64,000 nucleotides of DNA from Algoriphagus mannitolivorans DSM 15301 (GTDB taxonomy: Bacteria > Bacteroidota > Bacteroidia > Cytophagales > Cyclobacteriaceae): the NCBI RefSeq assembly GCF_000429425.1, contig NZ_AUBV01000008.1, forward strand, positions 62,001 through 126,000, given 5' to 3'. Both the position numbers and the translations under genes were made by a program. The notes beneath the pieces are model-generated. The model did not search any database, had not been told where the DNA came from, and saw only the letters and a program-made list of their open reading frames with translations. Positions 1 to 8,102 of this stretch are shown in pieces (the first letter of the stretch is position 1; every line of letters begins with the position of its first letter).

Positions 1-557
1 GAATCTATTCTGTCCCTTTCGGCCAAGTTGCTTTGGATTTCCTCCAAATCAACCAACTCTCCTTTTTCCAGAAGCTCTTGTTGTCTTCTTGCTGCCCGCG
101 TATCCAGATCCGCAGTCATAAATATTTTCAATTCCGCCTCCGGAAAGACGACAGATCCTATGTCCCTACCATCCATCACCACTCCTTTTTTCTTACCCAA
201 ACGCTGTTGTTGCGCCACTAATTCTTTTCGGATTTCCTTTACTGTGGCTATTTCACTCACTTTTTCAGATACACGCATGGACCGAATGTCTTGTTCCACA
301 TTCAGACCATTGAGGTAAGTTTCTTGTTTTTGGGAATCAGGATTGATCTGAAAAGAAATCTCAAGGGTTTTCAGACCTTTTTCCACATCATGTGGGATAG
401 TCGGAGAAAGATAATTGTTCAAAAAATGAAGGGTCGCTGCCCGATACATTGCCCCTGAATCTATATAGGTAAATCCTAAGGCTTTGGCTACTGCCTTTGC
501 CGTCGAACTCTTCCCGCAACCCGAATATCCATCTATGGCGATGACGATTTTGCCCAT
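1..557 (-). CDS. cmk: Cytidylate kinase, 3' end cut by window edge
   Basis: Phosphorylates CMP and dCMP with ATP in pyrimidine nucleotide metabolism; cytosolic. Read on the minus strand from the ATG at 557, the protein begins MGKIVIAIDGYSGCGKSS, with a P-loop at residues 10-18, followed by the family landmarks YIDSGAMYRAA and VVMDGRDIGSVVFP. About 185 codons are present, so only the last few dozen residues of a typical 225-230 aa enzyme are missing. The gene is divergent from adenine deaminase, with 130 bp between them; a -7 box (TATATTTG, 602 down to 595) sits about 38 bases upstream of the start. Identification is secure from the motifs. Confidence 0.93.
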   Translation of the reverse strand, partial: MGKIVIAIDGYSGCGKSSTAKAVAKALGFTYIDSGAMYRAATLHFLNNYLSPTIPHDVEKGLKTLEISFQINPDSQKQETYLNGLNVEQDIRSMRVSEKVSEIATVKEIRKELVAQQQRLGKKKGVVMDGRDIGSVVFPEAELKIFMTADLDTRAARRQQELLEKGELVDLEEIQSNLAERDRID

Positions 558-594
558 TCAAAAACCTGTCTTGGTTTGGCGTTTTAATTTTGGG

Positions 595-602
595 CAAATA
601 TA
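595..602 (-). promoter_or_regulatory. -7 box of the cmk promoter
   Basis: On the minus strand this reads TATATTTG, a perfect TAnnTTTG match, and predicts transcription starting near 588. Candidate TTG -33 elements lie at poor spacings (12 or 25 bases), so only the -7 box is claimed. Confidence 0.45.
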
Positions 603-650
603 GTAGTTTTAATCCAAACGATTCCCTCAACTCCACTTCCAGTGGACATA

Positions 651-682
651 TTGGGGGCTGAATCCCCTGATTTTTATATTTG
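651..682 (+). promoter_or_regulatory. Promoter of adenine deaminase, probably leaderless
   Basis: TTG at 651-653, a 21-base spacer, then TATATTTG at 675-682. Only five bases separate the -7 box from the ATG at 688, so transcription is predicted to begin at or next to the start codon. Confidence 0.65.
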
Positions 683-687
683 CCCTT

Positions 688-2316
688 ATGATTCTACACG
701 CCAACTTTGTCGATATCCCAAAACGGAGGATTTATCCTGTTGAACTTCAATGGTCTGCAGAAAAAATCATTTCCCTCACTCCTATTACCACTGAGGAAAA
801 CTTACCCTATATCCTACCCGGGTTTATCGATGCCCATGTCCATGTGGAATCATCCATGCTGGTCCCGTCGGAATTTGCCCGATTAGCCGTTACTCACGGC
901 ACGGTGGCAACTATCTCCGATCCTCATGAGATTGCCAATGTATGTGGTATGGCGGGAGTAGAATATATGATTGAGAATGGCAAACAGGTTCCATTTAAAT
1001 TCTATTTTGGCGCTCCTTCCTGTGTGCCTGCTACGCCTTTTGAGACAGCTGGTGGAGAAATTGATGCATCGGATATAGAAACCCTGATGAGCAGACCGGA
1101 AATTCATTATCTGGCAGAAATGATGAATTGGCCGGGAACCGTCAATCAGGATCCTTTGGTCATGGAGAAAATCAGAATTTCCCAAAAATATGGCAAGCCG
1201 ATCGACGGGCATGCTCCGGGGCTGAAAGGCGAATTGGCCGAGAAATACGTCAGCGCAGGACCGAGTACGGACCATGAATGCTTTACTTATGAAGAGGCTT
1301 TGGGGAAAATAAAACTCGGAATGAAAATTTCGATCAGAGAAGGATCCGCAGCCAAAAACTTTGAAGCCCTCATCGACTTGATAGATGATTATCCAGAGAT
1401 GATCATGTTCTGTTCAGATGACAAGCATCCTGATAATTTGGCCATCTCCCATATTAATGAATTAGCTGCGCGTGCAATAGCCAAAGGAAAGGACGCATTT
1501 GATGTACTTCGGGCAGCCTGCATCAATCCCATCCAACACTATTCATTGAATGTAGGGCAACTCAGAGCCGGAGACCCAGCAGATTTTATCCTGGTGAAGG
1601 ATCTGGAGAAATTTGAAGTGCTAGCCACTTATATACAAGGACAAAAAGTGGCTGAAAACGGAAAGACGCTGATTCCAAGCATCAAAAATGAGTTGATCAA
1701 TAATTTCCATACCTCTCTCAAAAAGCCAAAGGACTTTCAAATCCCTGCTTCCGGGAACAAAGTTAGAGTCATTGAAGCACTTGATGGACAGTTGATCACT
1801 CCAGAGATATCAGGAGAAATCATACTTCGCGAGGGCTTGGCAGAATCCAATTTGGAAAAGGACATACTCAAAATCACCGTAGTCAACCGCTACGAAGATG
1901 CTCCTCCTGCTGTGGCATTTATCAAAAACTTTGGTTTAAAGGCAGGCGCTATCGCTTCTTCCGTAGGGCATGATTCGCACAACATTATTGCAGTAGGTGT
2001 GGATGATGCATCTATCTGCAGGGCTGTCAACTTGCTGATAGAAGTCAAAGGAGGAGTCTCTGCTGTCTTCGGAGAAAAAGAAGAAGTATTACCTCTTCCT
2101 GTGGCAGGGATTATGTCTCCTAAGGATGGATACCAAGTAGCTGAAGCTTACACCAAAATAGACCAACTATCCAAAGAAATGGGATCTAAGCTCAACTCTC
2201 CTTTTATGACGCTGAGCTTTATGGCTTTGTTGGTCATTCCGGATTTGAAACTGAGTGATAAAGGCTTGTTTGATGGACAAAGATTTGAGTTTACGGATGT
2301 TTTTTTAACCACTTAA
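688..2316 (+). CDS. ade: Adenine deaminase
   Basis: Hydrolyses adenine to hypoxanthine and ammonia in purine salvage; cytosolic metal-dependent amidohydrolase. The 542-residue protein has the amidohydrolase metal site [15 protein letters not shown] near residue 45, then [19 protein letters not shown], the histidine of [17 protein letters not shown] with the catalytic-region aspartates, and the C-terminal adenine-deaminase domain with [10 protein letters not shown]. Length fits the Ade family. It stands alone and is divergent from cmk. Its product hypoxanthine is the substrate of the Hpt encoded at 16.2-16.7 kb, so the two can convert adenine to IMP. The ATG five bases after the promoter -7 box supports both the start and a leaderless message. 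Confidence 0.93.
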   Translation: MILHANFVDIPKRRIYPVELQWSAEKIISLTPITTEENLPYILPGFIDAHVHVESSMLVPSEFARLAVTHGTVATISDPHEIANVCGMAGVEYMIENGKQVPFKFYFGAPSCVPATPFETAGGEIDASDIETLMSRPEIHYLAEMMNWPGTVNQDPLVMEKIRISQKYGKPIDGHAPGLKGELAEKYVSAGPSTDHECFTYEEALGKIKLGMKISIREGSAAKNFEALIDLIDDYPEMIMFCSDDKHPDNLAISHINELAARAIAKGKDAFDVLRAACINPIQHYSLNVGQLRAGDPADFILVKDLEKFEVLATYIQGQKVAENGKTLIPSIKNELINNFHTSLKKPKDFQIPASGNKVRVIEALDGQLITPEISGEIILREGLAESNLEKDILKITVVNRYEDAPPAVAFIKNFGLKAGAIASSVGHDSHNIIAVGVDDASICRAVNLLIEVKGGVSAVFGEKEEVLPLPVAGIMSPKDGYQVAEAYTKIDQLSKEMGSKLNSPFMTLSFMALLVIPDLKLSDKGLFDGQRFEFTDVFLTT

Positions 2317-2445
2317 TTAAATTTTTAAAAATATCACCAGAAATCAATTGTGTCATTGATGTGTTCAGATTAATTTATGGCATTCATTTCTTGGCTCAGG
2401 TTTTAGCCTAGCCCAGCATTCTTAATTAGATTTTTAAATTTCCTT

Positions 2446-4896
2446 ATGCCGAAAACCCTTTTGAATTTCAGGAAACTTAGTTTTTTCATTTTGGTCACTT
2501 TTTTCATCCCGCTGACTTCTTTCGAAAAACCCGAAGACCCAATAAAAAGACTCATTGCTTTCTTTAATCTTTACCTTACTGATCTTCCTCAGGAAAAAGT
2601 TTACCTCCATACAGACCGGACTTTTTATGCATCTGGAGATACAATTTGGTTTAAGGCCTATGTCACGGCTGGTCCAAACCACGAACCCTCTCTTTTGAGT
2701 AAAACGGTTTATGTTGAGTTGCTTGAGGAAAATGGGGAAGTTTTACATTATTTAAACCTTTTTTCTCCAGATGGTTTTGCTTCAGGGAATATAGATTTAT
2801 CGGATTCCCTATCCTCCGGCAATTATCTCCTCAGAGCCTATACGAATTGGATGCGGAATTTCGATGAAGCATATTTTTTTCATAAGGAAGTAAAAATTTT
2901 AAACCCCGAATCGTCAATCCAAGCCCAGACTCCCTCCCATTCCGATCTGGATATCCAGTTTTTCCCTGAGGGAGGAAATTTGGTAGAAGGAATCTTGAGT
3001 AAAGTGGCTGTAAAGGCAACCGGGCCAGATGGATTAGGGAGACAAATCCAGGGTGAAATTCTGGAAGATGGAATTAAGATAGGGGATTTTAAAAGTAATC
3101 ATTTAGGTATGGGAATATTTGGATTGCTTCCCAAAATCGGCAAAGTATATCAGGCGAAAATCCTAAATACCGATTTAATACTTGAACTTCCCCCGGCATT
3201 GCCCGAAGGAATAGTCCTTTCTGTGACAAATTCTCCTACCTCTCCCGATGTCTTGGTCAAAATTCAAACGTCAAAACCTTCTCAAATCCCATCCATCCAT
3301 CTTGTAGCCCAGACCCGAGGACTCATTTGTGCGACCAGTACAGTTGACCTATCAAACTGGATTGCATTTGTGCGGATTCCCAAAAAGGAGTTTCCCTCAG
3401 GAATTGCCCAATTAACAGCCTTGGACTCTAACGGAATTCCATTGGCTGAGCGCTTGATTTTCATCAACCATCAGGATGACCTCCAAATCTCTATTTCCTC
3501 TGACAAAGACAGCTACACCCCTCGTGAAGCTGTGGTTTTGAGCATCGAAACCAAAAACAAAGATGGAATCCCTTTGCCTGCTAATCTTTCCTTGAGTGTT
3601 CTAGATGAAGGCCAAATCCCCTACGATCCAAATCAACCAACTATCCATTCCTACTTATTGATGTCCTCTGAGCTCAAAGGCTACCTAGAATCTCCCGGAT
3701 ATTACTTCAACCCTGAAAATAAGGATCGGGAGGAGGCCATGGATTTGCTGATGATGACTCAAGGTTGGAGAAGGTTTACTTTCCGAGAAGCATTAAACCA
3801 TGAGCTCCCAAAACCAATCTATTCTCCAGAAAAAGGAATTTCTCTGAAAGGGAGATTACTGGACAAAAACAATAATCCTTTGGAGGGAGGCTCTGTCTCT
3901 TATCTTTCCTTATACCCGATTGCAGAATCACGATCAGTACTTTCGGAAACAGGTGGCCATTTCGAATTCCGTGATTTACTCTATTTCGATTCCACAGAAT
4001 TCACCCTAAAAGGGAAACCAAAAAATGGAAATGCTTTGGTGAACATTCAAATTGAAAATACTTACGAGTCTCCTAGATTGGGATTTGGGGCTAGACCACT
4101 TGCCGGAGGGAGTCTCGAAATGGAAGAACGGTTTATTTCCAAAGCAGCGGAAAGAAAACGAATCGTCCAGGCATTTGATTTTACGAACTTCGAACTAGAA
4201 CTGAGTGAGGTGGAGGTCAAAGGAAAGCGGATCACAGAAACAGAGGAATACCGAGGACCAAGAATTTATGGTGGAGGCACAGCCATAGTCAAAGTAGCTG
4301 GAAAACCCGAATTAGAAAACTTATTTCATCCTCTTGAACTTGTCCAAGGAAGGGTAGCAGGAGTACAAGTATCCGGTAGTGGGATAAATTGGGACATCAA
4401 AATTCAGGGAGTCAACTCCATAAACAGCAGTCTTGAACCATTAATTTTACTCAATGATATTCCGATTGATGCAAAGCAGCTTCATACCCTACTGGTTCAG
4501 GAGATTGAAAGTTTTGTGGTATGGAAAGGTCCTGACACGGCTATTTTTGGTGCACGCGGAGCCAATGGGGTGATTGGATTCTATACTAAAAAATCCAATG
4601 AAACCCCACGGTCAAATTCTGCCAACAATCATGGTTTTTTAAGAAGGAAAGGTTATCAAATCGAAAGGGAGTTTTATGCTCCGAAATATGACACGGACGG
4701 AGTCCTCCATTCCAAACCTGACCATCGAGCTACTATTTTTTGGGCTCCCATGATTCAAACTGATGCTACCGGAAAAGCTACCGTTCGTTTTTTCAATGCT
4801 GATTTGAACTCAACTATTCGGATTAATATCGAAGGACTTAGCCTGAATGGAATCCCCGGCCACTCAGATTTTCACTATCAGGTAGAAAAAAAATAA
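2446..4896 (+). CDS. Secreted macroglobulin-like protein with TonB plug domain
   Basis: Exact role unknown; probably a periplasmic or outer-membrane protein. The 816-residue product starts with a short cytoplasmic tail and hydrophobic signal segment (residues about 8-27). A macroglobulin MG2-like region follows, marked by YLHTDRTFYASGDTIWFKAY near residue 53. A carboxypeptidase-regulatory-like module with LKGRLLDKNNNPLEGGSVSY lies around 465. Then comes a TonB plug-like domain near 625-720 (VQGRVAGVQVSG, FGARGANGVIGFYTKK). The C-terminus has a macroglobulin-type strand segment (TDATGKATVRFFNADL). It is far too short for a TonB-dependent receptor barrel. Related barrel-less proteins are common in Bacteroidota genomes, usually listed as hypothetical or TonB-plug proteins. 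It is a single gene with no obvious partner. Confidence 0.75.
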   Translation: MPKTLLNFRKLSFFILVTFFIPLTSFEKPEDPIKRLIAFFNLYLTDLPQEKVYLHTDRTFYASGDTIWFKAYVTAGPNHEPSLLSKTVYVELLEENGEVLHYLNLFSPDGFASGNIDLSDSLSSGNYLLRAYTNWMRNFDEAYFFHKEVKILNPESSIQAQTPSHSDLDIQFFPEGGNLVEGILSKVAVKATGPDGLGRQIQGEILEDGIKIGDFKSNHLGMGIFGLLPKIGKVYQAKILNTDLILELPPALPEGIVLSVTNSPTSPDVLVKIQTSKPSQIPSIHLVAQTRGLICATSTVDLSNWIAFVRIPKKEFPSGIAQLTALDSNGIPLAERLIFINHQDDLQISISSDKDSYTPREAVVLSIETKNKDGIPLPANLSLSVLDEGQIPYDPNQPTIHSYLLMSSELKGYLESPGYYFNPENKDREEAMDLLMMTQGWRRFTFREALNHELPKPIYSPEKGISLKGRLLDKNNNPLEGGSVSYLSLYPIAESRSVLSETGGHFEFRDLLYFDSTEFTLKGKPKNGNALVNIQIENTYESPRLGFGARPLAGGSLEMEERFISKAAERKRIVQAFDFTNFELELSEVEVKGKRITETEEYRGPRIYGGGTAIVKVAGKPELENLFHPLELVQGRVAGVQVSGSGINWDIKIQGVNSINSSLEPLILLNDIPIDAKQLHTLLVQEIESFVVWKGPDTAIFGARGANGVIGFYTKKSNETPRSNSANNHGFLRRKGYQIEREFYAPKYDTDGVLHSKPDHRATIFWAPMIQTDATGKATVRFFNADLNSTIRINIEGLSLNGIPGHSDFHYQVEKK

Positions 4897-4920
4897 TTCA
4901 TTTACGTCAGTAATTAGAAA

Positions 4921-4950
4921 CCCTTCAAGGGTTCGAAACCCTTGGAGGGA
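4921..4950. repeat. Imperfect palindromic repeat, copy A
   Basis: Core CAAGGGTTCGAAACCCTTG with pyrimidine/purine flanks, able to form a hairpin. It lies between the two convergent genes, next to the prfC-tail duplicate, and closely resembles the longer palindrome at 6307-6337 beside the real prfC end. It may work as a terminator or be a REP-like dispersed element. Confidence 0.7.
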
Positions 4951-4956
4951 TATATT

Positions 4957-5040
4957 TAAAACTCCGAAGTAAAGTGAAACTCAATCTCGGGATAATTGTC
5001 CTGCACCATTTGTAGCCAGGATTTGGACTCTGCCATAAAG
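4957..5040 (-). pseudogene. Duplicated 3' end of prfC (26 codons and stop)
   Basis: This 84-base segment matches 6347-6430, the end of prfC, with only two differences (4983 A versus 6373 G; 5004 C versus 6394 A). Both differences are synonymous, so the copy still encodes the same last 26 residues (from [14 protein letters not shown] through TSEF) followed by TAA, where prfC has TAG. It has no start or upstream coding sequence and ends abruptly at 5040, eight bases from the stop of the ATPase gene. It looks like a target duplication or a recombination scar made when the ATPase gene arrived. Confidence 0.9.
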
Positions 5041-5048
5041 TCGAAATC

Positions 5049-6206
5049 CTAGTCACGGTAGAAATATGCTTTCCAGTTTAGGACCTTAACTCCATCACTT
5101 CTGGATTGAGATTGATCCCCTCCATACAAAACCATTCCTCTTTTTTGTCCACTGAGTTTCATCCAGTATTTCAAGTTTTTAAAGTAATCGGAATTGATGG
5201 TTTTCCCAGATTTGATTTCAATAGGAATTAAGTCCAAACCTTCATCTATCAACACATCAATCTCATGACCGGTTTTATCCCTCCAGAAAAACAAATTGAT
5301 TTCTTGCGCATGATGCGTTCGCTGCTTGATTAATTCGGTCACGATGAGATTTTCAAAAAGTGCACCTCTCAACGGATGCGTTTTTAATTGCTCTTTACGC
5401 TCAATTCCCAGTAAAAAGCTTACCAAACCAGTATCCAGAAAATAGAGTTTGGGTCGTTTGACGATAATTTTATTGAAATTTTGAAAATGGGGACGCAACA
5501 AATAAATCAAAAAACTACTCTCTAGAATTCCAATCCAGGATTGTATGGTTTTGCTATCTACTCCAACTTCATTCCCCAAGGATGTCAGATTCAACTCTTG
5601 GCCTACTCGCCCAGCCAGCAGTCGGATGAATCTTTCGAAAACAATCAGGTCTGAAATATTTTTTACTTGACGCAAATCCCGTTCGATATAGGTTCGCAAA
5701 TAATTGGGGTACCACAAGGAAGTGGGAATTCCAGGCTGATAAATCGGGGGGAATCCACCTTTTAACATGAGTGAGTCCTCATCCGGTACCTCCTGTTCTC
5801 TTGAATAAATTTCTGCTAATTGAAAAGGGAGTAACTGCAAATAACCCACCCTTCCTGCCAAACTCTGGGTGATCGACTGCTGTAAAAGAAAGTTATTGGA
5901 ACCAGTCAAGATAAATTGACCCGTGGTAGATTTTTCATCAACTATTCCTTGGAGATAAGAAAATAATTCTGGGGTTCTTTGAACTTCATCAAGAATAGCC
6001 CCTTCTGGAAAATCTCCCAAAAACCCACGGGGATCTTCTAAGGCATACCTTCTTCGATCAGGGTCTTCTAATGAAACATAAGGCTTCTGAGGAAAAATCG
6101 AACGAACAAGCGTGGTCTTACCGGATTGTCGGGGACCAACGACTGCAACCACCTTAAAATAAGTGGCCAGTTCTAGTAACTTTTCAGAAGCTCTCCGATA
6201 AATCAT
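5049..6206 (-). CDS. AAA+ ATPase with DUF4143 domain
   Basis: Function unknown. The 385-residue protein has a Walker A GPRQSGKTT at 24-32, a Walker B-like EGAILDEVQRTPELF, a sensor-like FILTGSNNFLL, LAGRVGYLQLLPFQLAEI, and a C-terminal DUF4143 region. That region contains GHEIDVLID and PIEIKSG, the D...ExK spacing of PD-(D/E)XK nuclease-like folds. This family is patchily distributed and often mobile. The open frame extends upstream to 6488, but that extension runs through prfC in another frame, so the ATG at 6206 (MIYRRASEKL) is chosen. The gene lies between prfC and a duplicate of the prfC tail, with a 33-base perfect palindrome just upstream of its start, all suggesting acquisition. Confidence 0.85.
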   Translation of the reverse strand: MIYRRASEKLLELATYFKVVAVVGPRQSGKTTLVRSIFPQKPYVSLEDPDRRRYALEDPRGFLGDFPEGAILDEVQRTPELFSYLQGIVDEKSTTGQFILTGSNNFLLQQSITQSLAGRVGYLQLLPFQLAEIYSREQEVPDEDSLMLKGGFPPIYQPGIPTSLWYPNYLRTYIERDLRQVKNISDLIVFERFIRLLAGRVGQELNLTSLGNEVGVDSKTIQSWIGILESSFLIYLLRPHFQNFNKIIVKRPKLYFLDTGLVSFLLGIERKEQLKTHPLRGALFENLIVTELIKQRTHHAQEINLFFWRDKTGHEIDVLIDEGLDLIPIEIKSGKTINSDYFKNLKYWMKLSGQKRGMVLYGGDQSQSRSDGVKVLNWKAYFYRD

Positions 6207-6218
6207 TGCTAAAAATAT

Positions 6219-6251
6219 GGAAAAATTCGGAATCTGATTCCGAATTTTTCC
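6219..6251. promoter_or_regulatory. Perfect 33-base palindrome upstream of the ATPase start
   Basis: Two 16-base arms (6219-6234 and 6236-6251, arm GGAAAAATTCGGAATC) flank a single base. It lies 12 bases upstream of the ATPase ATG on the minus strand, where it could be an operator or a strong 5'-UTR hairpin. It is unlike the CAAGGGTT palindromes nearby. Confidence 0.6.
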
Positions 6252-6306
6252 AGTTTCTATTGCAGAACTTCTGATCAAAAGGTTAGCCAGCCTTTGAAAA
6301 AAACAA

Positions 6307-6337
6307 CCTCTCCAAGGGTTCGGAACCCTTGGAGAGG
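6307..6337. repeat. Perfect palindrome after prfC, copy B
   Basis: Fifteen-base arms (CCTCTCCAAGGGTTC and its complement) around one central base, nine bases beyond the prfC stop codon. It can form a strong hairpin in either strand but lacks a convincing U-tract. Similar in core and placement to 4921-4950, so it was probably duplicated together with the prfC tail. Confidence 0.8.
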
Positions 6338-6345
6338 TGAAGGTG

Positions 6346-7926
6346 CTAAAACTCCGAAGTAAAGTGAAACTCGATCTCGGGATAATTGTCCTGAACCATT
6401 TGTAGCCAGGATTTGGACTCTGCCATAAAGACCAGCTTATCGTCCTTATCCCGGGCGATGTACCTGTTCTTTGATCGGACAAATTCATCGAGCTGTTTTT
6501 TGTCCTTGCTACTGATCCAGCAGGCCTTGTAGAGGTTCATCGGATGAAATTCCACCGTGGCGTTGTATTCATTTTTTAACCGGAACTGGATTACTTCAAA
6601 CTGAAGCTGCCCTACTGTACCGACTACTTTTCGAGAACCCATATCGAAGGTAAACAACTGGGCGACTCCTTCTTCCATCAACTGTTTCAATCCTTTTTCC
6701 AGCTGCTTGGTCTTCATGGCGTCTTTGTTGACCACTTCTCTAAAGATCTCCGGCGAGAAACTTGGAATCCCAGTGAAGACCATATTCTCCCCATCGGTCA
6801 ATGTATCGCCGATTTTTAGATTACCGGTATCATACAAACCCACAATATCTCCCGGAAAGGCCTCATCTATGATTTCCTTATCCTGAGCCATAAACTGAGT
6901 CACGTTCGAAAATCTCAATGGCTTGGGACCTCTGACATGATTGTAGGGCTTGTTCCGCTCAAATTTCCCAGAACAGATCCGCAGAAAGGCGATTCGGTTC
7001 CGGTGATTGGGATCCATGTTGGCGTGAATTTTAAAGACAAAACCAGAGAATTTGGATTCAGAAGGCTTGACTTCCCGGACATCAGTTTCCCTGCTTTTTG
7101 GAGCAGGAGCGATTTTAATGAAGGTATCCAACATCTCGTTTACACCGAAATTATTCACTGCAGAGCCGAAAAATACCGGAGCGACTTTCCCTTCCAGATA
7201 ATCCTCCACGGAAAATTCAGGATATACACCTTCGATTAATTCCACATCTTCCCGAAGTTGCTTGGCGTTGTTGGGTCCAATCAGTCCGTCCAATTCTGCA
7301 TCATCCAGATTTTCGAAAACCTGTCGGTCATCACTGAGTTTGCGTTGGGAAGGGGTAAAAAGATTCAGCTTTTGGTCGTATAGGTTGTAAACTCCTTTAA
7401 AACCTTTTCCCATTCCGATGGGCCAAGAAAGCGGGCGAACTTTAATGTTCAGCTTTTCTTCCACCTCATCCAGCAAATCATAAGGATCCCGACCTTCCCG
7501 GTCCAGTTTGTTGATAAAGCAGATCACCGGCGTATTTCTCATCCGGCAGACTTCCATCAGTTTTTCGGTCTGGATTTCGACCCCTTTCACGCAGTCAATC
7601 ACCATAATCACCGAGTCTACTGCTGTCAGGGTTCTGTAGGTATCTTCAGCAAAGTCTTGGTGACCTGGAGTATCCAGCAGGTTGATCTTGGTGTCTTTAT
7701 ATTCGAAGCCCATCACAGAGGTCGCCACAGAAATACCTCTTTGCTTTTCGATCTCCATCCAGTCAGACTTGGTGGCCGTATCGATTTTGTTGGATTTAAC
7801 TGCCCCCGCAGTCTGAATAGCACCTCCAAAGAGAAGCAGTTTTTCAGTCAATGTGGTCTTCCCCGCATCTGGGTGGGCAATAATGGCAAAAGTTCTACGC
7901 TTTTTGATTTCCTCAGTCAAACTCAT
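6346..7926 (-). CDS. prfC: Peptide chain release factor 3
   Basis: Translational GTPase that removes RF1/RF2 from the ribosome after peptide release. The 526-residue protein shows G1 [20 protein letters not shown] at about residue 17, G3 [17 protein letters not shown]4 [13 protein letters not shown] and the RF3-specific C-terminus ending HFTSEF. Length fits the family. The last 84 bases are duplicated at 4957-5040 downstream of the ATPase gene. A -7 box (TACCTTTG on the minus strand, 7954-7947) lies 20 bases upstream of the ATG at 7926. Confidence 0.96.
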   Translation of the reverse strand: MSLTEEIKKRRTFAIIAHPDAGKTTLTEKLLLFGGAIQTAGAVKSNKIDTATKSDWMEIEKQRGISVATSVMGFEYKDTKINLLDTPGHQDFAEDTYRTLTAVDSVIMVIDCVKGVEIQTEKLMEVCRMRNTPVICFINKLDREGRDPYDLLDEVEEKLNIKVRPLSWPIGMGKGFKGVYNLYDQKLNLFTPSQRKLSDDRQVFENLDDAELDGLIGPNNAKQLREDVELIEGVYPEFSVEDYLEGKVAPVFFGSAVNNFGVNEMLDTFIKIAPAPKSRETDVREVKPSESKFSGFVFKIHANMDPNHRNRIAFLRICSGKFERNKPYNHVRGPKPLRFSNVTQFMAQDKEIIDEAFPGDIVGLYDTGNLKIGDTLTDGENMVFTGIPSFSPEIFREVVNKDAMKTKQLEKGLKQLMEEGVAQLFTFDMGSRKVVGTVGQLQFEVIQFRLKNEYNATVEFHPMNLYKACWISSKDKKQLDEFVRSKNRYIARDKDDKLVFMAESKSWLQMVQDNYPEIEFHFTSEF

Positions 7927-7946
7927 GGATATTGAAATTCAGGGGG

Positions 7947-7954
7947 CAAAGGTA
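7947..7954 (-). promoter_or_regulatory. -7 box of the prfC promoter
   Basis: Reads TACCTTTG on the minus strand, predicting a transcript start near 7940 and a leader of about 14 bases. No well-spaced TTG element is visible. Confidence 0.4.
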
Positions 7955-8000
7955 AGGAAAATGAACAAATGGAATTTTAATTTTCCCTTTCTCTACTTGG

Positions 8001-8080
8001 ATATTCGGTGTTCGAAATTCGGTGTTCAAAATTGAATGAAAAAATATCGAACATTGAATATTGAATTTCGAATGATGAAT
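8001..8080. repeat. AT-rich intergenic inverted repeat
   Basis: TTCGAAATTC (8011-8020) is perfectly complementary to GAATTTCGAA (8063-8072), with further partial pairing of TTCAA-type inner segments. It fills the gap between prfC and the sensor kinase gene. No coding sense is seen. Confidence 0.55.
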
Positions 8081-8102
8081 TTTCTTATAGACTTGATAAA
8101 AC

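Noticed and set aside
4957-6430. Integrative element of the SXT type at prfC
   Set aside because: Such elements carry an integrase and enter the 5' end of prfC; here only an ATPase gene lies at the 3' end and no integrase is present.
6207-6488. N-terminal extension of the ATPase frame by 94 residues
   Set aside because: It passes through the palindromes and the prfC coding region in another frame; the protein family starts near MIYRRASEKL and the ATG at 6206 is adequate.
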